Part shown: positions 33,343 to 44,093 of the stretch, piece after piece
How positions within the stretch are numbered: position 1 is the stretch's first letter
Layout of the letters: every line of letters begins with the position of its first letter
Assembly (NCBI GenBank): GCA_018417955.1
Contig: JACTVC010000011.1
Coordinates: 60,262-124,261 of the forward strand
Length of the DNA stretch: 64,000 nucleotides
Source of the DNA: Laccaria trichodermophora
Lineage: Eukaryota > Basidiomycota > Agaricomycetes > Agaricales > Hydnangiaceae
Direction of reading: 5' to 3'
The notes under the pieces: generated by a model
What the model saw: only the letters and a program-made list of their open reading frames with translations
Databases searched by the model: none
Told to the model about the DNA's origin: nothing
Made by a program: the position numbers and the translations under genes

Positions 33343-36300
33343 ATGACCGACACACTTCCAAGTACCACACGAGATGTGCAGCCTCCCGCTGCTACTTCTC
33401 AGACCACCCAGAACCCGCCTCGTGTCCCGCGTACTCACACTTCTCCAGCAATTATTCAATTGTTGAAGAATCTCTCCCTGCCTAATATTTTGCAGAAGAA
33501 TAAGGTGATTGAGGCCGAAAATGATGCCAGATCTGCCAAGACCCTGAACAATGCTCTGGACCCGGTCGCCCATCCTCAACCGGGATCAGAGGTTGCTTCC
33601 TTGATCACCATCGATCCCGAGAATCTTGCCCGATTGAGGGTCCCTTCCTTTTTTGCTTCCGTTCGTGATTTTATTTACAACAGCCTCGCTCGCCATCTTG
33701 CTGATGAAGAACTGAGAGAAAAAGAGGAGAAAAAGCGGAAAGACGATGTTATTCCCCCAGAAGATGCCCGGGTTTCAAAGAGACGTTGTATGGATGGCTC
33801 TAACCATGTTGAGAGGGTTGTTGGAGAGCCCATCCCCATTGAGTTCCCTCAATCTTTGTACGACACTGAAATCTGTGTTGCAGTTCCTCTCCCCTTCTTC
33901 CTTACTCGGAACTTACGGTCCCTGGTTGATGAGGCTTCAACTTTACCCACTGTCAAATCTAACCCTGCCCCGGGGGAAACCAAGGGGACCTATATTCTAA
34001 ATATAGAAAAGCTTTCAAATCGTTTTGGTAAAGAGTTGACCCTTACTTGTAGTCAATGGTCCGAGGCTGCTGCCAACATGTGGAGCTTCCAGATCTCGCG
34101 CGACAAGTTGGGTAGTGAAGGGGAGCACGCATCGTGGTTTGAAAAGCATTTTAATTTCTTTAATATGCTGTACAAGAGGGACGAATTGTACGATGCATGG
34201 AAGCTGATGGAGCTCGAGTTCCATCAAGACCACCGAAGCCGCCACCTGAAGTTTAGCGCGATGGATTACGACAAGGCCCTGGGCTTGACCGAAGAAAGTC
34301 ACAAGTGGCGCAAAGAATTTCAAGAATTTGTTAATTCTTCTCAGACGGGGGTAGGGCGGTCTGGCTTTTCTTCCCGTGGCGGCGCCCCCCCTTCTTCTCA
34401 AAGGGTTTTGCCACGTGGTCCTTCCAGCTCACAAACTTATTCCCAGCCCTTTTCGTCAGGCAGCGGCAAGTCTTCCCCCTCCGCCGTCTGCCTCATCTGC
34501 GCGTACAAGGGGCACACCGCTTTCTTCCACCTCAAATCCACCTCCGCAAAATTCGCTGACGGCAAGGCAGTCTGGGCAAAATGTAGCCCGGGCTCTGGTC
34601 TCACCACTCCTGACAATTACGCCCTTTGCATCAATTGGAACGTCCCGGCGCTGACGCAGTCTCTCAATGCTCCTCCCTCCACAAGGACGACCGCCTTCAC
34701 CTCTGTTCCTTCTGTGGCAGCAAAGAACACCACGCCCTCTCTTGGACCTGCCGCACCAAACCCACTTGAGGATTTCCTGGCTGCTGCGCGTCCCCCCTCC
34801 CTTTCTTATACCGACTTTTCGCATTCCGTTATTCCTCGTTCCCCTCTGCCATTTTCTACTATTCAGCACTGTTCTATCTTCGAGCGCATTTCTCATCCTT
34901 ACAACGCCGACGCCTTCGACGTGCTTCTCACCAAACATGGTCTTTCCTCGGCTTACCCCCTCCTCTCTAAAAATTTGAGGCATGGCTTCCCCCTTGGCCA
35001 TATGCCTCTGCTCGCTGAATCCGTTGTTCTACCCAACAACCCCTCTACTTTCCCTTATATGCGCGAAATCCATGACTACTTAAAAAAGGAACTTCTGGCA
35101 GGTAGGATGTCGGGCCCCTTCTCTCTTGAGGAGGCAGAAACTATTCTGCGTGGCCCTTTCTTCTCTTCTCCTCTCGTTGTCGATGTCCAACCCCAACAGC
35201 CTGGCACACCCGACAAGATAAGAATCTGCAGACACCTATCCAAGGCCTCGAAGCTCCACCCATCCGTCAATTCGCATATCCGGAAAGAAGATTTCCCTAT
35301 GCGTTTTGACTTGGCATCGAAGGTGGCCGAAATTGTGAGTCTTCCCCCTCTGTTTCTTCCCCCTCCCATTTCTTTACTTCCTGTTACGCCCCCTTTTGCG
35401 CTTAGTGCGGGGGGTGTTTTCTTCTTTGCCACTGTGTGTGGCTTGAGATATTTGCATTCTTAATGCGTTATCTCGGACCCTTGGTCCATGTTTTCTGCGC
35501 ACCTTGCACCTCTTTGCAAATGGGCATTCTCGTGCTCATGTTGCGCCTTCTTACCTGGAGCGTTTCTTTCAACGCTTCATGGTTCTTTCTATCCCTTGCT
35601 GGCATGGGTGTGCCTCTCTTGGCGCCTGCTTCTCGATTGTCTCTTCTCTCTTGTCCCCTCTTCACATCTACCTTTGCTTACCTACGCACTTGTAGATTGC
35701 TCTTGCTCCCCCTGGGACACAAGCTTGTACGCTGGATATTGCAAAATTCCACCGTACATGCCCTGTTTTGCCATCTCATAAACCATGGCTTGTCGTCCAG
35801 GGTCTTTCTGGCGAATTCCTGATTGATCATGCCCACCCTTTCGGTGCGGCTTGTGCCAGTAGCAATGCTGGCATGATCGCCAATGCCGTTGTTGATATCT
35901 GGCATGCTGAGGGCGTGTTTCCCGTTCCCAAATATGAGGATGACCTTAAAGTCTTCCGTACCCCTTCACTGACAGGTACTTTTCGCGACGGTGATTTCCT
36001 CTACGACTATGACCGTGCTGAGATGTTGCGTCGCATCCAGCCCTTGGGCGTCCCATGGCACGAAGAGAAAGGGGATGATCATTTCCTTTTTGTGACCACT
36101 TTCATTGGATTTTCTTGGGATATTCCTGCTAAACTCGTCAGTCTTCCTGAGGAGAAGCGTTTGAAGTTTCGTGAGTGGGTTCGGCGTTTTCTTGATGCCT
36201 TCCGGTGCCGTGCTTGTCACCTTCTCGATGTTGAGAAGATCCATGGCTCACTTTGCCATGTCGCATTCATCTACATGGATGGACGCTCCCGCTTACCTTC

Positions 36301-36895
36301 TCTGTCCAACTTTGCATCTTCCTTTCACAACAACGAAGTAATAACACGGCACCCTCCTCATTCTATGATGTCGGATCTTACTTGGTGGTTCCAGAAACTC
36401 GGCATGGGAGGTATTTCTCGTCCCCTGCGCCCTCGTGGTCCCCTCCAGGACCTTGGCCTTTATGTTGATGCTTCCACATCTTGGGGCATCGGCATTGTTA
36501 TTGGAGAGAACTGGGCTGCCTTCCAGTTGTCCTCTACCTGGAAGGTTCCTGGTAGAGACATTTGCTGGCTCGAGACCCTCGCTATTGAACTCCTCGCTTA
36601 CTTCTTAGAAGCGATGGGTTTGCGGCTCTGCCGCCTCCTTATCCACTCTGACAACCAAGGCACTATTGGTGCGTTAGAGAAAGGACGTAGTCCTAACTCT
36701 CATATTAATCTCTCGGTTCGTCGTACTTATCTCGTTCTCTCCGACCTTTCCATTTCCCCAGAAATCGTTTATATTGAATCCATGGCTAATCCAGCTGATC
36801 CCATCTCGCGCGGAGAACCCGGGGCAGCTGGAAAGCAGATCTTCCCAACCTTTAAGCTCCCAGAGGAGCTCTCTCATTGCTTTCTTTATGTTTAG
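33343..36895 (+). CDS. Gag - reverse transcriptase - RNase H polyprotein
   Basis: Exon 1 (33,343-35,333) encodes a Gag-like region with a Cys/His cluster (CLICAYKGHTAFFH) and the first RT block (KIRICRHLSKASKLHPSVNS). A predicted 362 bp intron (35,334-35,695, GTGAGT..TAG) joins in phase to IALAPPGTQACTLDIAKFHR. Then follow HPFGAACASSN, the RT active site YEDDL, and RNase H motifs (LYVDASTSWGIGIVI, LIHSDNQGTIGALE, IVYIESMANPADPISRG), ending at TAG 36,893-36,895. About 1,060 residues. The order RT then RNase H then a separate recombinase is typical of DIRS-order elements. The intron is inferred from frame and signals only; it is long for this genome, and a programmed frameshift would be the alternative. 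ATG 33,343 is the first in frame. Confidence 0.8.
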
Positions 36896-38411
36896 TCTCA
36901 ACCGAAAGCTCATCTCGTCGACCAGTGTCGTCGAGAGGCCCGTGGGTGAGAAACCACCTCACAACTCTTTCTCACCGCACCCCACGCGTCCTCAAAATTC
37001 TTTCCAACCTTTTCAACGCTCTCATCCTGCTTCCGTTCCCACTTCTCTCTCACCTAACCACCCTTCCTCCAAGCTACTCTCCACACCTAGTCTTACACCT
37101 AGCTCCCAACAAAAATTGCTCAAATGCTCCCACTCTACCTCCCACATTATACGTGCTCGAAAACCTCATGTCGGCAGATCTATTACTGACAATGAACTTC
37201 GGCCCCATGTCCCTGCTGCTGAACGTATTTTTTCTTGGCGAACGCCTTTTGGCTCTCGCCACCGGAAGGATCTGGCGCTTACACTGCCCCCTCCTCTTCT
37301 CGAGTCTGCGATGATGGCCGTCCGAGGTGCTTTGGCACCAAACACAAAATCGACGTATGCTGCTGGCCCATTACGCTTCACTCAGTTTTGTGACAAGTGG
37401 GATATTTCTGAGGAGGCCCGCATGCCTGCCGATTACACTTTGCTATGCGCCTTCATCGGTGAATACAAGGGCCTCTACTCGGGCAACACCATTCGATCTT
37501 GGTTGTCCGGCTTGCGCAGTTGGCACATCATGAACCATGCGCCCTGGTATGGTGACGACGCCTGGGTCCACCTGGCGCGTATTTCCGCCAACAAAGAGGG
37601 TACTAAGCACAAACGTGCTCCCCGTGCACCTGTTTCTATCGAACACCTCTCCTGCCTACGCCGTGCCTTGGACATTTCTGATCCTTTCCATGCTGCCATA
37701 TGGGCCGTTGCCCTTGTGACTTTCTTTGGGTGTCGACGTCTTGGGGAAACTACCCTCACGGCGGCGGCAGCATTTGACCCAAAGTATCATGTCTTGCGCT
37801 CGACGAAGTATGTTCTCTTGTTTACTATTACTCCTAATTGCCTTGTCTCTTACTATCCTTTTAGAATTTCTTTCCGTACATTACATGATGGTGCTTGCTC
37901 TGCCAGCTTCGACATCCCATGGACTAAGTCCACAAAGGAGCTCGGTGCCACGGTCATCCTTACAGCACGTCGTAAGGGTGATCCTCTATGTCCTGTCGCT
38001 GCCTTCAAGAACCACCTCGACATCAACTCTTCCATCCCTTCCTCTTCTACACTCTTCGCTTACACCTCCCCATCTGGTGAACCCAAAAACTTGCTCAAAC
38101 ATGAATTTCTCAACTTTGTCACTAAAATTTGGTCTTCTGCCATGCTCGCCCACGTCCTGGGCCACAGTTTTCGCATCGGCGGTGCTGTTGAGCTTTTACT
38201 GGCCGGAGTTCCTCCCAAAATCGTCGCTGCTACTGGGGGCTGGACATCCCTGGCTTTCTTACTTTACTGGCGCCGTATGGACGAAATATTGCCCATGTCC
38301 ACCTCAAAAGCTTATAATCAAGCACATCTTGATTGTCTTGCCTGTATTTTTGAAAATTTCCGTATTGCCCACAAAATCCCCTCCTCTTTGCTTGATAACT
38401 CCACCTTTTGA
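36888..38411 (+). CDS. Tyrosine recombinase of the intact element
   Basis: The first ATG (36,888) overlaps the RNase H stop in ATGTTTAG. After a Ser/Pro-rich lead come an N-terminal DNA-binding domain (ALAPNTKSTYAAGPLRFTQF, NTIRSWLSGLRSWH) and a catalytic domain. Catalytic residues are visible: Arg in FFGCRRLGETTL, the His-x-x-Arg box in LGHSFRIGGAVELLLAG, Trp in TGGWTSLAF, and Tyr in LLYWRRMDEI. A 57 bp in-frame intron (GTATGTTCTC...CTTTTAG, 37,808-37,864) probably lies between R-S-T-K and I-S-F-R, giving about 488 residues. It would insert circular element DNA into the genome. All key residues are present, so the enzyme may be active. Confidence 0.88.
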   Translation: MFSLNRKLISSTSVVERPVGEKPPHNSFSPHPTRPQNSFQPFQRSHPASVPTSLSPNHPSSKLLSTPSLTPSSQQKLLKCSHSTSHIIRARKPHVGRSITDNELRPHVPAAERIFSWRTPFGSRHRKDLALTLPPPLLESAMMAVRGALAPNTKSTYAAGPLRFTQFCDKWDISEEARMPADYTLLCAFIGEYKGLYSGNTIRSWLSGLRSWHIMNHAPWYGDDAWVHLARISANKEGTKHKRAPRAPVSIEHLSCLRRALDISDPFHAAIWAVALVTFFGCRRLGETTLTAAAAFDPKYHVLRSTKYVLLFTITPNCLVSYYPFRISFRTLHDGACSASFDIPWTKSTKELGATVILTARRKGDPLCPVAAFKNHLDINSSIPSSSTLFAYTSPSGEPKNLLKHEFLNFVTKIWSSAMLAHVLGHSFRIGGAVELLLAGVPPKIVAATGGWTSLAFLLYWRRMDEILPMSTSKAYNQAHLDCLACIFENFRIAHKIPSSLLDNSTF

Positions 38412-38573
38412 CTACCTCATGTAACACTAGCACACATTCTACTTTCCCCCCTACTCACCCTTGTGAATTAGTATCTATCTTAACTCATGTCCGAGTGACG
38501 CTCAATTGGGAAGCCAGTTTGGCTCACTCTTTGCCTCACCAACCTGCCGGCGTGAGCTTACACTCGGGTTGGT

Positions 38574-38620
38574 ACAGCCGGTTGGCTTGGCAAACATTCG
38601 CCACAATTGAGCTGATTGGA
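38574..38620 (+). repeat. Split direct repeat B1 of the intact element
   Basis: 47 bp beginning ACAGCCGGTTGGCTTGGC and ending GAGCTGATTGGA, identical to 38,962-39,008. Confidence 0.9.
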
Positions 38621-38737
38621 CGCTCAGATCCTGTTCACACCTCTCAAGTTTGAACGGGGTCTTTGCACAACCAAGTTATTCGTGCACACGAATTTCTTGG
38701 ACTTTCATATTCTCTGTGAACTACGCACAGTTATCTT

Positions 38738-38934
38738 ATTCCGTGATGAGTAAGCTTGAGGCACGAGGGCACACTCATCTTAGGATAAGATAACGTCTGC
38801 GTCAAAAACCAGACATCTCACCCAGGTGTAAATACTAGTATATGTCTATGCATTGGGAGTGCTTCTCCCCTCCACCTCAGATCTGGTTTTGACGCAAAGA
38901 AATCGCTTGTTACTCATCCTCCAAAAAATTTTGA
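38738..38934 (+). repeat. Split direct repeat A2 of the intact element
   Basis: Copy of A1 lacking the extra 67 bp unit. Followed after 27 bp by B2 (38,962-39,008). Confidence 0.9.
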
Positions 38935-38961
38935 CCCCACCCACCATCCCTTAGCGTCCAA

Positions 38962-39008
38962 ACAGCCGGTTGGCTTGGCAAACATTCGCCACAATTGAGC
39001 TGATTGGA
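38962..39008 (+). repeat. Split direct repeat B2 and element terminus
   Basis: Identical to B1. The final A is shared with the start of the duplicated target sequence, so the terminus is fixed only to within one or two bases. Confidence 0.9.
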
Positions 39009-39105
39009 AAGATCAATATATTATGTAAGATATCCAAATCTAGCTATATACCACTGTTTGACTATGGCCTCTGGGCATTCCCTTCCAATCCTATATCACA
39101 GTGCA

Positions 39106-39770
39106 GGCAGGTTGAGAAAAGAGGATGCGACATCTGACTTGAAAGATATGATGCGACAACCTGGGTTGTCTGTGTGGGCGTCACAAAGAGATTGCCTGAA
39201 AGGGTGCATGTCATCGTAGTGAACTTTGGCTTCAGATTTTGGAATACCATCATTTATTCCAGAGCCTGAGTGGTCTGTGACGACCTGAGCTTTGCTGTTC
39301 TGCCAAACAACAAACATAGGGGACATTTTCATGCCTGGCAAGAGTTCAGAGTCTGAAAGCTCATCAGACCAGTGACCAGCTGCTCTTTCTTTGTCTCGAA
39401 AGTTGCGGATGGCATCGAGATCACCTTCGTCTGTGGAGTAGTTGTCAATGACTTCCTCAAGTTTGACTTTCCATTCCCCATCATCAAGAGGCCAGAATCT
39501 GTCTCAAAGGCCTGTCATGACTGATTGGACAAATGGTTGATTTGGGTGATCCGTGAGCATGGACTCAAGTTTATCGATGTTGAAAGGCGTGTCAACCTTT
39601 ATGTGATCTCGCATAGTGAGGAGGGATGCTTGAATCTTTTGGTCTTCCAAAAGGTGAGCAGGTGGTGAAGGAAGAGGAGGCGCAGATTCAGTGTAAAGGG
39701 TGGGATAGGTGTTTATTGGTTGAGTTAGACCATACATAATGACATCGGAAGTGAGGTACATCTATGAGTG
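39106..39770 (-). pseudogene. Reverse transcriptase, N-terminal part, decayed element
   Basis: On the minus strand: PPAHLLEDQKIQASLLTMRD, then DKLESMLTDHPNQPFVQSVM, TGL, TGA (39,504-39,506), DRFWPLDDGEW, FVVWQNSKAQVVTDHSGSGI and RIISFKSDVASSFLNLPA. These are the early RT blocks of DIRS-order elements. The TGA stands where the family has Arg before a FWP motif. It continues at 32,787 after the solo LTR. Confidence 0.78.
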
Positions 39771-39808
39771 GGGTATCAAGCTTCCGTTTCAACCCTTGGT
39801 TGATAGTC

Positions 39809-41155
39809 CTAGGCCCTTCCCTTGCCTTTGCTGCTCTCTGGGTAGCCTCCACTAGCTCCTTTTCTTTGTTGAGCTTGGAGGAGAGTATTGCAGACAGGTT
39901 CGTCTTTTGCTCGGTATTGGCCTTCACACTCAGAGCAAACCCTATGCCTGCGCCCATTCAGGCAAGGGGTGTTGCAAATGCCCATGTTCCAATTCCGGCA
40001 AGGAATTGTTGAACACTTTGAGGGAGAACTCGACAAAGGCGATGGGTTACTGCACTTCTTGGAAGACAGGTTAGTGCTTTGGAACATGCATGCCAGAAGT
40101 GGCACATTATGTTGCATCTGATCGTCCATGTGGAAAGGACTCTTTGCATAGTGGTCGCGAGCTTCAACATCAAAAGCAATGGCAATTGATGGGTCATGAG
40201 GTACTGTGCGAAACAGGTCAGTGACCATGCACTGGTAGCTTTGAAGCTCTGAAGACCAGTGATGATAAACCAGTACAACAGCTGAGCTCCAAGCTCCAAA
40301 GACTCGAAGCCATTCAGATTCAGATCGAAGAGGATGCTTAGCTGAAGCTTGCTCCTTCTTAATGAGTGCATAGCCTCCGCCGAAGTCTCGAGGCTTGTTG
40401 TTGTGGTCATATCCTTTGTCCATCGAAGCAAAGAGTTTCTCAAAATCGTCGAAGTGGTCCTGGATAACCAAGTGCCAGATAGAGCAGGGAATGGGATCAG
40501 CAAGCAGCTGTACCTGCATGAGATTGACAAGGGAGTCAATGGTCTTGTCTGTCCCGATTGCCTGCCATAGTTTCCAGGTCTCTTCAATGTGGGGATCAGA
40601 TATTGCAGAAGTCGAGAGCTTGGCCAGATGCGGGGCAAGAGCGAGGACAGTAGCAGGTAGGGACTGGGGAGCTGAACATTCAACTCCAAGTAGTTTTGTG
40701 AGATCTTCAGCTGAGAGAAGGGTCATAGCGTCGTTGGAGACCTGTGAGCTTGCCAAACAAGAGAGCTTGGCATTGAGGACAGCCCACACAGCAGTGTCGA
40801 CCGCTGTCCAATGATCAGCAGCTTCTCAAACATGTACTTCTTCCAGGAGTGCGTTGCGCCAAGTGCGAAAGTCGATTGCCTGAGCCTCGTCAAGACCTTC
40901 AGGAGTCGATTCTCAGACTGCCTGTTCTCCAGACTGAGCATCTGGCTGTTCATCAGCCTCTCTGTCCTTCTTTTGCTGCTCCAGCCATTGGGTAAGTTGT
41001 TGTAGATAGTCTTTGCCCTCAGCCGGAGAAGTGCCTGTGTCTTGGAGATGTTTTGCAAAGTCTGAGAGGGCCAACCGTCCTTCCACAACGTCAGAAACAA
41101 CAGCCTTGAGGGCTTGAGTGTGTTGCTGAGTTGCTTCAGCGCTAACATCAGTCAT
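39809..41155 (-). pseudogene. Gag-like protein of the decayed element
   Basis: A single frame from ATG 41,155 to the stop at 39,809, interrupted by TGA at 40,913-40,915 and 40,826-40,828, without a frame shift. The N-terminus is a coiled-coil-like segment (LALSDFAKHLQDTG, LEQQKKDREADEQ). The C-terminus has the zinc-finger-like CRNWNMGICNTPC...HRVCSECEG found in Gag-like proteins of these elements, followed by a basic Gly/Lys tail. A hAT element lies 25 bp upstream of the ATG. Confidence 0.78.
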
Positions 41156-41179
41156 TGAAAGGGGATGTTGAGTGAGGAA

Positions 41180-44013
41180 TAGGGCTGCGCACCGTAACCG
41201 TACACATATGGGTATACAGGTAGATTTTACAGGTAGCCATACCATACCGTCAAGGTTGGAAACACTCTGTTTACGGTATGGCTGCCAGACGGCAATTTAC
41301 CCATATCGACCCGTATACCTACGGCCCACAACAGCCATATTAACTTTGAAGTACAAGTTTTTTTCCAAGTAAGAACATTTGAAATATTAATGGTATTGTC
41401 ATGTGAGCAGTCATCTTGTGTGCCATGTGACTTTTCATCACCTTCAACTGCTCGTTCACCATTCAATTCACATTCATCACTCACCAACGAGGACCCAAAC
41501 TCCCATCTCAACGACAAATTAGAATCGACTGGAATGATGATTCACTGCTGGGCCTGGAGAGTATTTGTCTCTCTTGACCCTCATGAATTATTTGGAGGCT
41601 GTGAGGCTTGATGAAGCAATGTGAGGACATGCATAGCTTACATTATAAGGATGACACGCTCATTTGGATTTCCTCACAGAGATTATGTCCACTTTGAAGG
41701 CTCACACACAACCCCAGGAAACCTGCTTGTGCCGTTTTGCACCCATCAACCAAACAAACTGTTGGGTTTTCTCTGACAACTTGGTTCCTGTCTGTTCTCC
41801 TGCTGTTTGGCAACCCGTTCCTTGTTGCAGCTCTCCTCATTCTGTCTATCACAGCGTCATATCTCTCCTCCTTCTTGATCAGTCAGAGTCCTTTCTTTGT
41901 TGCAAGGTTCCTCATTTCATGGTCTGTCATACTCAATCAAGCTGTCTTTGACATATGTGTATCATTGTTGAAGATTTCGCCTCTGGGAGCCACCACTTTG
42001 ATAGGTTACTTCTTTTTGGTTCTTGTGCTATGGGGTGTGTCCTTTTTTTAAAAGAAAATCATGGTTATCTTATCTAATTCATGATCCAGCCACAATCATG
42101 TTCTCTTGTCTACTGCCATTCAATTGGATTATAAAAGGCATCTTCTACCCTTATCGGTATCACTGCTCTCACGTTTTGCATATGTGTATCGACCGCATAC
42201 ACCGGCTGGTTCACAAGCGGTTATTTACAGTCTTCGTTATGCCATCTTCAGGGGGGACACTTTCAATGTGTAAGTCCTTATCAATTTCAGAATCTATTCT
42301 GCTGATATGTCTGCAGTGGTCTCTGATCACACAACAATCGATGATATTGAACATGAGTTGGCGTGGCGTGGCTTCTTCCCAGCAGCCAACCAAGACTTAT
42401 CTTACATCTCGATGACAGGCTCCCACTACCGTCACATTGCATGCTCCGACACCATGAAGGACCTTCTCGCTGGACCCCTCAGTCATTTCCAGATTCGTTG
42501 TAGCTTTCTTGGTGGGTCAGGTAAGTTTTTGATTCAATTTTTCAATGTGGGCCTTACTTTTTAATAGACCAATGTGCCCTCAACACAGACGGGACTCTCA
42601 AAGACACATCCGAAATTGAATTTTTTAATGACGTTGACAATGCAACGCCGATTGCATCTATGAGCCAGATATCTGGTAAGCATCCGTTCCCTATTTTCCT
42701 TGTGAATTCTAATTTTCGGGCATCTTGTGCAGGCCGCTCTTGTGATAACACTCAGATGACGGAAATTATTGATGCAGAATGTGATACAACAGGCGATACC
42801 AAGGTAGCATGGAAACACAAAAGAAAGACAAAGACAAAGGAGACGAAATCTGACCAAGAGGACAATGATTTTGTTGGGTCCTCCAGCTGTTTGGATTCAA
42901 CATCAGACAGTGAGGAGTCTGATTCGGTTGAGATCACTCTCGAAGAGGTAAGTGATTCTTAACAATTCATTATGCTTGTGGCTCTGACTCAAGAGACAAT
43001 TTCAAGCTCACAGATAGTCTCCCTTCAAAAACAGTTCCTACATGTTCTCGAAGTTCAGCTAAATTGAAGGGGAAAAAATGTGCGAAGCAGCCAAAGAAGC
43101 AAAAGGTCAGCAATATCAGAGGTTCGGGACCAGCTCAGCCCAGAGGTTTGAAAGCTGAATTCAGGGATGATTCAGATCTTTCTGCTCACCTCGAGATTTC
43201 GAAAGCGAAACTCCAACAGTATTTCAAGGAGAATTACCATTCATCCCAACCTTCTGATTCCCAACATGTGCCATTATTGTCCACAACATCTACTTCTTCC
43301 ATCTCTTCATCCTCATGTGTAACCACTAGTGCACCTGCCTCCCCTCAGAAGGATTTCACTTCTAGGTATGACTCGGAGTGCATGCATGCGGCTCTTGACG
43401 AGCTTGCAGAATTTTGGAGCCTGCGACAGAAAAATTTCAAAACCTGTGACCCACTTCAATGGTGGTCAAGCAGAAAGGGTCAATTTCTGAATCTTTACTG
43501 CCTTTTGCGTGACATTTTTTCAATTCCAGGTGAGTTCTATTTCACACCGCACAGGTGTAGATTCTGTCTTCCAAACTGACAATACATTACTGTAGGTTTG
43601 GCAGTGGCAGTCGAGCATATTTTTTTGGGTGGCTGGGATACTATATCCCTTCGTCATGCCAGTCTCAAGCCAGAAACCATACGGGTTCTAATGTTGGTCA
43701 AGAGAAAATTGATCTTGGCTCGTGAACAGATCAAGGTCAAACTTTGTACCTAAGACCTATTTACTCCATCTGTCTTATCTAACTTGCCGAATGCTTCTAT
43801 TGATAACTAGTCTGTCTCTTTACTGTCTTTTTTTTTGTTATTTCCAAAAGTTAAAAGACCTGTAATACGGCCATATACCCGTATTAATTACCCATACCAT
43901 ACTGTTGAGGATATTTTCATTGATCTTTACAGTACAGGTCTGGACTGAAATGACCCATCAACACCTGTAAACTCTATGGCTGTAACCATAATACAGTACG
44001 GTTCGCAGCCCTA
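41180..44013 (+). mobile_element. hAT element, internally degraded
   Basis: Terminal inverted repeats TAGGGCTGCGCACCGTA and its complement ending CGGTTCGCAGCCCTA (one mismatch). Flanked by an imperfect 8 bp duplication, GTGAGGAA (41,172-41,179) and GCAAGGAA (44,014-44,021). Near each end are clusters of CCATACC and GTATGG-like motifs. It contains a partial transposase gene on the plus strand. It is inserted just upstream of the decayed gag. Confidence 0.85.
42307..43752 (+). pseudogene. hAT transposase remnant with dimerisation domain
   Basis: Pieces at about 42,310-42,520, 42,735-42,950, 43,040-43,530 and 43,597-43,752 can be spliced. The C-terminus DPLQWWSSRKGQFLNLYCLL, then RDIFSIP and AVAVEHIFLGGWDTISLRHA, followed by SLKPETIRVLMLVKRKL, is the hAT dimerisation domain. 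The N-terminal pieces are acidic and low in complexity. The central catalytic RNase H-like core was not found, so the element is probably non-autonomous. Confidence 0.72.
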
Positions 44014-44093
44014 GCAAGGAACTCGAATGGCAAGGGGTGACTTAAAGAAAGGAGGTTGGATGGCGAGGGAAGCAAGCAGGAATCCAAAGAAAT

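Larger units (their letters stand above)
33040..39008 (+). mobile_element. Intact tyrosine-recombinase retroelement (PAT/Ngaro-like)
   Basis: Complete A1 - gag/RT/RNase H - recombinase - B1 - A2 - B2 plan: A1 33,040-33,300, B1 38,574-38,620, A2 38,738-38,934, B2 38,962-39,008. All frames are open apart from two predicted introns. A1 has an extra tandem copy of a ~67 bp unit (33,160-33,227 and 33,228-33,293) that A2 lacks. The element is flanked by a ~25 bp direct repeat of target sequence (33,015-33,039 and 39,009-39,033) that occurs only once in the unoccupied LTR copy at 29,195-29,513. Confidence 0.9.
32788..39100. mobile_element. Solo LTR split by an inserted retroelement
   Basis: Inverted copy of the 319 bp LTR at 29,195-29,513. 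The parts 32,788-33,039 (252 bp) and 39,034-39,100 (67 bp) add up to exactly 319 bp. Flanked by the 5 bp repeat GTGCA (32,783-32,787 and 39,101-39,105). It lies in the reverse transcriptase of the decayed element and contains the 33,040-39,008 element. Confidence 0.92.

Noticed and set aside
33153..33485. ORF of 110 aa as a separate gene
   Set aside because: It overlaps split repeat A1 and the tandem 67 bp duplication and runs into the gag frame in another phase.
35436..35822. 128 aa ORF within the RT region
   Set aside because: It lies mostly in the predicted intron and has no RT motifs; the phase-correct exon explains the downstream RT.
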